Origin: Methanobacteriota archaeon
GTDB lineage: Archaea > Thermoplasmatota > Poseidoniia > Poseidoniales > Poseidoniaceae
DNA length: 41,171 bases
Reading direction: 5' to 3'
Assembly: GCA_002706065.1 (NCBI GenBank)
Contig: PAJM01000024.1
Coordinates: 14,798 to 55,968 of the forward strand
Part shown: one piece after another, positions 25,973 through 32,799 of the stretch
Position numbering within the stretch: position 1 is the first letter of the stretch
Layout of the letters: every line of letters starts with the position of its first letter
Translations under genes and position numbers: made by a program
The notes under the pieces: generated by a model
Databases searched by the model: none
What the model was told of the DNA's origin: nothing
Seen by the model: only the letters and a program-made list of their open reading frames with translations

Positions 25973-27076
25973 TTCTTCATCAAACGCCAACGTCGTTTGA
26001 CGAGTGTCCAGCTCCTCGAGTTGTCCCAAACGAAAACCAATAAGTCGTATTTTTTCCTCCTGGTGAACGTTTTCAGCGAATAAACGTCGAACTTGACGAA
26101 GAAAAACATCCGTATCATCCATTGCAACAGGTATCGAACGACCATGGGTATGGGTTTCAAACCCTGTGTATCGAATTTTGACCTCTGCAAGTCGTCCAGC
26201 AATACCCTCGGTACGTGCCTTATCCAAAACACCGATCGTCAACTGTTCCAAGAGTTCAAGCACGTGTTCATGATCACTTTGGTCGCGTGAAAACGTTCGT
26301 TCCTTTCCAATTGAACGACGCGACCGCAATGGACTTACATCATTCGAAGTCGACCCCTCAACAACTCGCAAGACCCACGATGCAAACCGTTGGGAAGTCA
26401 TTCTTGAAAGCGCAAGTTCGCCCAATTCTGCCGCCTCATCCATCGTTGTAATACCCCACTCTGCGAGAACATTCGCAGTTTTTGGCCCAATTCCCGGCAC
26501 TTCTCGGACGGTTCGACCTTCGAAAAATTCTGCAATTTCATCTGGAAGAACTCGATGAATTCCGTTTGGTTTGTTGACTTCTGAAGACATCTTTGCAATG
26601 ATGCGCGTAGGTCCAATCCCAAACGATGCTGTTAATCCAACGCGTTCATGAATTGCTCGTTGCAATCGTCGGGCAAGACCCATTGCTTCATCCCAATCGC
26701 CTCCGACGAGTTCAGTGACATCCAGATACGCTTCGTCGATGCTGGCTTGTTCAAATTTATCCGAATCGTTTCGAAGCAATTTCATGACTCGACGAGATGC
26801 CATTGAATACAGCGACCGAGTTCCACGAATGAATCGTGCTGGGCCAAAAGGGTGGCCAGGACACCGTCGCCACGCTTCAGAAATCGGCATAGCTGAACGG
26901 ACGCCGTATTCACGAGCAGCATAATTGCAGGTCGAGACAATCCCACGCCCACGTCCCTGCATTGGGTCCGAACCAATGATCAACGGTTCATCTTCGGGAA
27001 ATCCATGATGGAGTATTTCGACCGATGCAAAAAAAGCATCGAGGTCGCAATGAATGATGATTCGTTCCTTGCGCAC
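25964..27076 (-). CDS. dinB: Y-family DNA polymerase IV (DinB)
   Basis: A 370-residue translesion polymerase. The palm motifs are intact: HCDLDAFFASVE at residues 9-20 (first catalytic Asp) and ASIDEAYLDVTEL with the S-x-D-E pair. Also seen are VSTCNYAAREYGVRSAMP, ASFGIGPTRIIAKMSSEVNKP, the helix-hairpin-helix VPGIGPKTANVL, and a little-finger domain to about 355. The C-terminal QTTLAFDEESE resembles a sliding-clamp binding peptide (Q-x-x-L type), though the terminal aromatic pair is incomplete. The start is GTG 27076. It diverges from a RecA/RadB-like ATPase gene across a 109-base spacer that holds a shared motif. Damage-induced, error-prone synthesis is the expected role from family knowledge. 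Confidence 0.95.
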   Translation of the reverse strand: MRKERIIIHCDLDAFFASVEILHHGFPEDEPLIIGSDPMQGRGRGIVSTCNYAAREYGVRSAMPISEAWRRCPGHPFGPARFIRGTRSLYSMASRRVMKLLRNDSDKFEQASIDEAYLDVTELVGGDWDEAMGLARRLQRAIHERVGLTASFGIGPTRIIAKMSSEVNKPNGIHRVLPDEIAEFFEGRTVREVPGIGPKTANVLAEWGITTMDEAAELGELALSRMTSQRFASWVLRVVEGSTSNDVSPLRSRRSIGKERTFSRDQSDHEHVLELLEQLTIGVLDKARTEGIAGRLAEVKIRYTGFETHTHGRSIPVAMDDTDVFLRQVRRLFAENVHQEEKIRLIGFRLGQLEELDTRQTTLAFDEESE

Positions 27077-27185
27077 ACAACACTACACTTGTCGACAGTG
27101 TTTGAAATTCATCCTTCACTTTTTGGCTACTCTCTCGGAAAACACTGTGGTTTGAGTTCGACGATTGACAATACTTGGTGAGTCA
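27077..27185. promoter_or_regulatory. Divergent dinB/ATPase spacer with an inverted AAACACTGT pair
   Basis: The nine-base motif AAACACTGT occurs on the minus strand at 27095-27103, 19 bases before the dinB GTG, and on the plus strand at 27140-27148, 37 bases before the ATPase ATG. The minus copy also overlaps the palindrome TGTCGACA (27091-27097 region), flanked by ACAC and GTGT with one bulged base. Each copy faces its own gene, as expected for a shared regulator binding site. No regulator is identified. Confidence 0.45.
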
Positions 27186-27857
27186 ATGCATCCAGTCAGG
27201 CAAACAAATCGAGAATTGCAGATTCCTTCAACTGGAATCACACTTCTGGAAGGTCCCGGATATTTTGGCAAGGATGTTCGCATTGTAGTTCAGCAATGGA
27301 CTGCTTTGTTACTCTCACAAGGTCACGCAGTACATTGGATTGATGGTGGACATCGATTTGATCCGAGTAGTTTTTTCCCCCTTATGCGATCGTTGAACTG
27401 TCACATCGAAGAAGGCCTACGCAGATTGTACATTGGCCGTGGATTCACATTGCATCAACTGCATGCACTTATCGCAAGAGTTCGCCATGAAGTCACACTC
27501 ACAAAGGCTTCAATCATCGTCATCGATGGGATGCTTGCTATGTTTCTTGACGAACAAATCAAGCGTTTTGAATCACGTTCAATATTGCGCCATTGTCTTG
27601 CAGCACTTCAAGAACTGTCCCAATCTTGTCCAGTAGTGGTCCTTGACGGAAAGACAACATCACCCTTGCATCAGCAACTCAAACATACGATGCGGCCATA
27701 CCTCAGTCAACGATTGAAAGGGCAATGGGAGAATCAAAAACGGAGAGGATTGCGTTTTTGGAACAAGGATGAACAATATGTGATCGATACGAAGCCAATG
27801 ATGAATCAACATCAACAACGGCTGAATGAACTCACATCCATTGCTCGAGACGGGTGA
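27186..27857 (+). CDS. RecA/RadB-like ATPase with altered Walker A
   Basis: A 223-residue protein with the layout of a RecA/RadA core. It has LLEGPGYFGKDVRIVVQQW at the P-loop (residues 23-30, G-x-x-x-x-G-K but Asp in place of Thr/Ser), VHWIDGGHRFDPSSFFP (the RadA strand with acidic turn), RLYIGRGFTLHQLHALIARV, and a Walker B strand IIVIDGML (Asp114). It lacks the N-terminal HhH domain of RadA and is close to RadB in size. The C-terminal portion is basic (KGQWENQKRRGLRFWNK). The track starts at TTG 27165; ATG 27186 (MHPVRQTNRE) is the better start. It diverges from dinB and converges on the divergent family B polymerase, overlapping it by 26 bases. Reduced ATP hydrolysis is inferred from the P-loop change. 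Confidence 0.7.
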   Translation: MHPVRQTNRELQIPSTGITLLEGPGYFGKDVRIVVQQWTALLLSQGHAVHWIDGGHRFDPSSFFPLMRSLNCHIEEGLRRLYIGRGFTLHQLHALIARVRHEVTLTKASIIVIDGMLAMFLDEQIKRFESRSILRHCLAALQELSQSCPVVVLDGKTTSPLHQQLKHTMRPYLSQRLKGQWENQKRRGLRFWNKDEQYVIDTKPMMNQHQQRLNELTSIARDG

Positions 27858-30225
27858 GTGATGATTGGAGGAGATTGTCTTCAGACCATCCAAACGGTGC
27901 CAACACAGCCCAGATTGCGCGTACTGCTAAGCGACGATAGTGAGCAAGATCAATACGTCGAAATGGGTGTTGCAGGTGTTCACACTCCTGGGCAAGGAGA
28001 ACACGCTGCAATGGATTGTTCTGATCTTTTGAGCAAACAATGAATCGAACTTTTGACGCCAGTTCAATACGAAAGCCAAGGGAGATGGAGCGTTGATATG
28101 CCAACATTGCAACAGTTTGTGAAGAAGTTTGTGTCGGTTTTCGTGAGATTCGTTGCGCTATGAGTAAGTCTCGTGGAGGTACTTCGAAGTTTTCCAAGCG
28201 ATGTATTTCATCGAGAAGAAGCCGTTGAACACGCAATTGCACTCGATAACTCGGGATTCCGTCGAGTAGATCATCGGATTCAGCAAGGAGATGCAGTGCT
28301 CGTTCCTGCAGTTGAGCAACCCATGGACAGGTTGAATGTTGTCGTAATTCCAAACCCCGAACCTTCATTCCACTCTCTCCATACGCCCAATACTTTGTCA
28401 AGGAACCTCCACTATGCACTCGGCTTGGGAGAAATGCAATGCAACGATAAGTCGCTTCGTATTCAAGAGGGATTCCCGTCACTGAATGTACATGATGAGC
28501 GAGTTCCATAGCTGAGGCATGTTGTTCTTCGAGTGGACGATTCTCACGGTCACGAATCCAAATGGAATCGACAATGGCATGCAATACCTCCCATCCACGT
28601 TCTTGAGCATGCTCAATCGTTTGCAGAAGAAGTTCACGAGCCCATGCACATATGGCTTCATGCGCTTCGATTCGACCAAAACGGGCATTGCGATAGCCGG
28701 TGTATCCAAAACAGGTTACAAGAAGCCACTTGAGCGCATTTTGCTGGCGATCTGCCGCATCCCCCTTAACCACGATTTGTTGTTTGAGGCGGCGGCGGCG
28801 TTCGATAAGTGGAGCAACAACACGGCCAAGAAATCCATGTCTTCGACCACAGGTGTGGGTCATGAGTTCGGGTACCTGAAACGCCGTTGCACACTGCTGT
28901 GGAAACGCCAAACTCGCTGATTTCCACTGTTGCTCCATCACCTGAAATCGCTTCCTTGCCTCATCAGGATGAAGGGGCAACGGTGTGTTGTTTGGGGCTG
29001 GGTCACAGCAACTACAGTTCAGAGTTTCAGGAGAAATATTTCTAGTAGCGATGATGCTTGGAAAGAGACTCGCAAAGTCAAGTTCAATCACATTCGCATA
29101 GACGCCAGGTCGACTATCAAGATAGAGACCTCCTCGGTCGGATTGCAACAAATCCCAAGCCGATTTCGTATCTTCCGGACGTGTCTTTTTCCATGGTACG
29201 AGAACACCGTCCTCCATTGCAACTCTGTATTGAATCGCGCTGATGACAGACCCAGGAGATTTCCTTGCTGCATCACTAATTCGAGTCGCTGAAACACTCG
29301 CGAGTTCATACAGACCATCCAGACCACCTTCTCGAAACATAAAGCTCGATGAAAGATCGATGTGAATACGACCTTCGAGAGGGAACTGAGGATCGCTACG
29401 AAGAACTTGTCCATACGACGAAAGAATACGAGTTTGACCAACCTGACGCAGAGGTGTTGTGTTCCGCCCAAGAGAAAGCGTCAAGTTGTTCCTTTCAAGA
29501 TAGGATAAAAGATGAGGAAATCCTTCAGTCGTACCACGAATTGAGAGAACAAGATCGGGATCAAATTTATTGAACCATTGTTCAAATTTCGTCACGTGTC
29601 CTGAATGATTGAGATCAAATATGATTTCGTTACCAAGCGCATTGCCTGAGGTGTCGCATGGAACAACACGGATTTCAGATGGCTGTCGATTCGACACCGA
29701 GCCACCACGTTGTTGGAAACCGACTTCAATTCGACAGCACCGCCAGGTTCGTCGTACGAGAGTTCCTTCAAACAGTGCGAGTTCATTGTTATGAAGACGC
29801 ACTGAAGAACCAATTGTCAATCGTTTTGAGGTGAGGTACTGCTGTTCTGGACGCACATCCACTGAATAGAGTGTGAAACGTACATGTTCACCTCGTGCAT
29901 CGATGTGTTCTGCTAACGAACGCATTGTGGCACATGACTCGAGTGTAATAGCGAGCAAATGCTCCGTATCGTGCGAACCAAGTTCAGTTCGCTTCATTTC
30001 AAAGGTATAGTCTTGAAGACCGTAGCGGAGACGGAGTTCGGGTTGCCAGAGCCAATCGACCAGATTCCGAAGGTGCTCTCGACGACCAGCTACATGAATG
30101 ACAGGATGCCATGGTTCGCGGAATGATGAGACATGACCTTGTTCTGTAACAATCCAAACCAACATCTCCAATTGTGCTGAACAAAGGTGTACATCCAGAA
30201 TCCATCCAACGTCCTCATCCTTCAT
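27832..30225 (-). CDS. Divergent family B DNA polymerase (PolB2-like, eroded active site)
   Basis: A 797-residue family B polymerase. Motif A is good: VIELDFASLFPSII with Asp383. Motif B is diverged: ALKWLLVTCFGYTGYRNARFG keeps Lys499 and the FGY but has Thr where K-x-x-x-N-S-x-Y-G has Asn. Motif C is HAIVDSIWI, keeping only the second Asp (Asp553) of Y-x-D-T-D-S. The exonuclease region (FDPDLVLSIRGTTEGFPHL) lacks the GYN-x-x-x-FD site. This pattern fits the archaeal group of apparently inactivated or highly diverged B-family polymerases, often called PolB2. The track starts at 30516, but those 97 residues cover another gene. ATG 30225 (MKDEDVGWILDVHL) overlaps that small gene by 11 bases and begins at a typical N-domain strand. 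Confidence 0.85.
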   Translation of the reverse strand: MKDEDVGWILDVHLCSAQLEMLVWIVTEQGHVSSFREPWHPVIHVAGRREHLRNLVDWLWQPELRLRYGLQDYTFEMKRTELGSHDTEHLLAITLESCATMRSLAEHIDARGEHVRFTLYSVDVRPEQQYLTSKRLTIGSSVRLHNNELALFEGTLVRRTWRCCRIEVGFQQRGGSVSNRQPSEIRVVPCDTSGNALGNEIIFDLNHSGHVTKFEQWFNKFDPDLVLSIRGTTEGFPHLLSYLERNNLTLSLGRNTTPLRQVGQTRILSSYGQVLRSDPQFPLEGRIHIDLSSSFMFREGGLDGLYELASVSATRISDAARKSPGSVISAIQYRVAMEDGVLVPWKKTRPEDTKSAWDLLQSDRGGLYLDSRPGVYANVIELDFASLFPSIIATRNISPETLNCSCCDPAPNNTPLPLHPDEARKRFQVMEQQWKSASLAFPQQCATAFQVPELMTHTCGRRHGFLGRVVAPLIERRRRLKQQIVVKGDAADRQQNALKWLLVTCFGYTGYRNARFGRIEAHEAICAWARELLLQTIEHAQERGWEVLHAIVDSIWIRDRENRPLEEQHASAMELAHHVHSVTGIPLEYEATYRCIAFLPSRVHSGGSLTKYWAYGESGMKVRGLELRQHSTCPWVAQLQERALHLLAESDDLLDGIPSYRVQLRVQRLLLDEIHRLENFEVPPRDLLIAQRISRKPTQTSSQTVAMLAYQRSISLGFRIELASKVRFIVCSKDQNNPLQRVLLAQECEHLQHPFRRIDLAHYRRLAVRAIWAVLAPFGWSEDNLLQSSLTRLEQWM

Positions 30226-30502
30226 CGTCTCCACCCAGTGATCGGACATGCTGCTGAAGCTGAGCCAATTGTTGTTCAAGAACGTGAATGCGTTCATGAG
30301 CTCCAAGGAGCATCGAGAGAAGCATCGGTTTCCATGCATCGTGAGCGGGGAGCATGCCTCCTGCGGCACGCCGCATTCGCACATCATGAAGCATCGTGTC
30401 AAAACGACAACGATCTTCGGCTGAAAGTGCTCGTCGATACGGTACAAGAACTTCGATTTCTTGTTCGACACGTCCCCGCCATGTTGGTACTGTTCGGCCC
30501 AT
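30215..30502 (-). CDS. Small coiled-coil protein upstream of the PolB2-like gene
   Basis: A 95-residue protein in another frame from the polymerase, from ATG 30502 (MGRTVPTWRGRVEQEIEVLV). The first 70 residues are helical and basic (VPYRRALSAEDRCRFDTML). The last 25 form a heptad-like coiled coil (ERIHVLEQQLAQLQQHVRSL). It ends GDDEG at TGA 30215, overlapping the polymerase ATG by 11 bases (ATGAAGGATGA), which argues for translational coupling. The track lists a longer form from 30574 that would run into serA. Alternative reading: a non-coding frame under an extended polymerase. I favour a real gene because the extended polymerase N-terminus (MWLWLWAEQYQHGG...) looks unlike protein. Function unknown; a polymerase accessory subunit is inference. 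Confidence 0.65.
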   Translation of the reverse strand: MGRTVPTWRGRVEQEIEVLVPYRRALSAEDRCRFDTMLHDVRMRRAAGGMLPAHDAWKPMLLSMLLGAHERIHVLEQQLAQLQQHVRSLGGDDEG

Positions 30503-30566
30503 AACCATAGCCACAACTACCCATAGGGAAGATTTCTGAGAACCCCTTTTGAAAAGTGAAAATGGT

Positions 30567-31553
30567 TCACACAAGGTCGCTTCGATTCACGGTAGTTTCA
30601 GCCATGTGACCGTCAAGGGTTGCGAGCACTGCATCAACAATATCTAATCCAACGCGACGTTGTGCTTCAATGGTTGCTGCCCCGATGTGGGGCGTACCGT
30701 GGAAATTCCGGTGTTGAAGAAGCGGTGAGGTTGCGTCAACGGGTTCGCGTTCAAAAACATCGAGAGCAAGGGATGTGAGTTGCCCAGATTCCAACGCTGC
30801 ATAGGCCGCATCTTCATCGACGATACCACCGCGTGCACAGTTGACGATGTGATTGCCACATTTGAGATTAAATGGGTCGACACCAGGCATCATATCAATT
30901 CGCTTTGTGTTAATGAGATGGTGCGTTTCTTCGGTCAAATTACAGTGAATGGAGATGTGTGTGCATGTCTTGAAGAGATTGTCAACGTTCTTGTGCATGG
31001 TCACCCCTGTTTTTTTGGCCACGGATAGAGGTAGGTAAGGATCGTACGAGTGGACATCCATGCCAAAAGCCTGTGCGACCCGTGCAACACCCTGGGCGAT
31101 GCGTCCAAAACCGATTAATCCCAATCGCTTACCAAAGAGTTCGGTGCCTTTGAGTTCTTTTTTGGCCCACTCACCAGAACGCAATGATCGATCTGCTCTC
31201 GGGATAAATCGAAGCGAGCCAAGCAAATGACCAACGGTGAGTTCAACAACACTTTGCGTGCTTGCTCGTGGAGCGTTCACTACAGGCAATCCTAATTCTG
31301 ATGCTGCCGAGATGTCAATGTTGTCCACACCAACGCCTGCGCGGGCAACGACTTTCAATCGCGGTTGGCTTTTTTCCAACATTTCTTTGCTGATTTTTGT
31401 TGCACTACGAACGATAATTGCATCAAAATCTGCGAGTGCACCTGAGATAAGAGCATCATGTTCGATGAACTCTTCAACGACTTCACAACCAGCCTGCTCG
31501 AGCTTCTTGACCGCCTCATTCGACATGCCGTCCGTGACCGCAACCCTTCGCAT
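30567..31553 (-). CDS. serA: D-3-phosphoglycerate dehydrogenase (short form)
   Basis: A 328-residue D-2-hydroxyacid dehydrogenase, most like the phosphoserine-pathway enzyme that oxidises 3-phosphoglycerate. Marks are VVARAGVGVDNIDISAASE, the NAD-binding LGLIGFGRIAQGVARVAQAFG, the catalytic triad Arg (NCARGGIVDE), Glu (LDVFEREPVD) and His (TPHIGAATIEAQ). It ends after the catalytic core with no ACT or ASB regulatory domain, so serine feedback through those domains is not expected. The substrate could be another D-2-hydroxyacid, but GVDNIDI and the IGAATIEAQ tail favour SerA. ATG 31553 diverges from an unknown membrane protein gene. The small coiled-coil gene follows 64 bases downstream on the same strand. 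Confidence 0.9.
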   Translation of the reverse strand: MRRVAVTDGMSNEAVKKLEQAGCEVVEEFIEHDALISGALADFDAIIVRSATKISKEMLEKSQPRLKVVARAGVGVDNIDISAASELGLPVVNAPRASTQSVVELTVGHLLGSLRFIPRADRSLRSGEWAKKELKGTELFGKRLGLIGFGRIAQGVARVAQAFGMDVHSYDPYLPLSVAKKTGVTMHKNVDNLFKTCTHISIHCNLTEETHHLINTKRIDMMPGVDPFNLKCGNHIVNCARGGIVDEDAAYAALESGQLTSLALDVFEREPVDATSPLLQHRNFHGTPHIGAATIEAQRRVGLDIVDAVLATLDGHMAETTVNRSDLV

Positions 31554-31644
31554 GTTCCAAGGTATCCAAGCAGGTGTTAGAACATTGGGTTTGAATTCAA
31601 TATCTCACAATGGATTGATAGGAAGGGTAAATCTCGGAGAAGAC

Positions 31645-31650
31645 GGTGAG
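31645..31650 (+). promoter_or_regulatory. Shine-Dalgarno-like GGTGAG deciding the 31654 ATG
   Basis: GGTGAG lies three bases before ATG 31654. It supports an internal start for the membrane protein whose track frame extends far back across antisense serA. Spacing is short, so confidence is moderate. Confidence 0.4.
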
Positions 31651-31653
31651 CCC

Positions 31654-32799
31654 ATGGCAACTGAAGTCGACATTCAGTCCCTTATCTGGGCAATGGGCAT
31701 ACTTGCTGTACCTGTTTTAACCGCAATCCCGTTGCGGTTTATTTGGCAGTATTGGATTGGTGGAAGCCATGAAGAATCGGAGTACAGGACGACTGTGCGT
31801 CAGATCATAGACTCAGGTCGGCAACTGGAAAGTTACAGAAATTCTCTCAACGATGTTGCACGTAGTCTTCGTCTCACTCCATCCCGGCAACGGCTTATTG
31901 AGGCAGACATCTTGAATCCGCTTTCAATCTCCCATTTTCTCATTCTTCCTTCTCTGATCATCTTCCCGCTGGCGTTCATCGTGGCATTACCTGTCATGCT
32001 TGTGGGCTTACCTGTGATTCTTCTCGTAGAATTCCTTCTCGTTCGGCAACGCATCCTGATCCGAATCATGAGTTTCATCGAGCGAAGCATGCATTGGCAG
32101 ATCATTCACATACCTCAGGCGCATCGAGGAAATCCTGCACAGGAACGGAACTACACGGAATTCTCTCAGCACATCGAACATTTTCACAAAGTACCTCGAG
32201 GAGTATTTTTGGGGCTCTTTGCCTACCTCATCGTCCATTGGATTTTCAAGTTAGAAAACTTTGGAACCGAAATGATTCTCTCATCATTGCTCTACATTGC
32301 ACTGTTGGCATTGGTTGGTGTCTTGTCAACAGCGTTTGAAACCGATCTCGTTTTTGTCGATCCAGCGAAGGGTCGGTTAATCCCCATCGACCAATGGGTC
32401 GAATCATTGCTCAAACCCTTGGTTGGTGTCGGATTGATTTTCCTACTGGGCAGAGATTTGTTGGAAGAGGCGCGAGGAGGGAATGCTGCCTTGTTTGCGA
32501 CGACATTCTTAGCGATTCTCTACGGTGCGGCAATTGTTGGAATCGCCTATCAGTGGGGTTACTCATCATGGAGGGGCCGGAAAGTTCAGCGTTCGTTTGA
32601 ACAACAAGTCATTGAAACCCTTGATCCACTCTCTTATGACCTGACTCGAAGCAAGGGTCGAATCGAATTTATCGTCCGTAAGCCAATGGCTGAGCGTTTG
32701 CAGGAGATTGAACAAATTCATACAGGCCAGTTGACGTTTGAGGACCTTGATTCAATGCCAAGCAGTACGCCCAAAGAAGCACCGCAAAATCCGCTCTAA
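31654..32799 (+). CDS. Unknown polytopic membrane protein
   Basis: A 381-residue protein from ATG 31654 (MATEVDIQSLIWAMG). The track's 31237 start would lie entirely over serA and encode a low-complexity leader, so I reject it. Hydrophobic helices lie near 8-30, 95-130 (two in tandem, FLILPSLIIFPLAFIVALPVML then VILLVEFLLV), 175-195, 205-225, 248-265 and 280-300. A charged loop (SEYRTTVRQIIDSGRQLESY) follows the first helix, and a soluble tail with a coiled-coil-like ERLQEIEQIHTGQLTFEDL segment follows the last. The loop-helix layout vaguely recalls type II secretion/archaellum TadC/FlaJ proteins (cytosolic helical loop then paired helices), but no diagnostic motif is seen. It overlaps the convergent S8 protease by four bases. 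Confidence 0.72.
   Translation: MATEVDIQSLIWAMGILAVPVLTAIPLRFIWQYWIGGSHEESEYRTTVRQIIDSGRQLESYRNSLNDVARSLRLTPSRQRLIEADILNPLSISHFLILPSLIIFPLAFIVALPVMLVGLPVILLVEFLLVRQRILIRIMSFIERSMHWQIIHIPQAHRGNPAQERNYTEFSQHIEHFHKVPRGVFLGLFAYLIVHWIFKLENFGTEMILSSLLYIALLALVGVLSTAFETDLVFVDPAKGRLIPIDQWVESLLKPLVGVGLIFLLGRDLLEEARGGNAALFATTFLAILYGAAIVGIAYQWGYSSWRGRKVQRSFEQQVIETLDPLSYDLTRSKGRIEFIVRKPMAERLQEIEQIHTGQLTFEDLDSMPSSTPKEAPQNPL

Noticed and set aside
30226-30516. N-terminal extension of the polymerase ORF in the track
   Set aside because: The sequence (MWLWLWAEQYQHGG and following Cys/Met-rich stretch) is unlike a polymerase N-domain and overlaps a better small ORF; ATG 30225 fits the family.
31237-31653. Upstream part of the plus-strand membrane protein ORF
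   Set aside because: It lies antisense over serA, has shadow-ORF composition, and a GGTGAG plus ATG at 31645-31656 gives a natural start.
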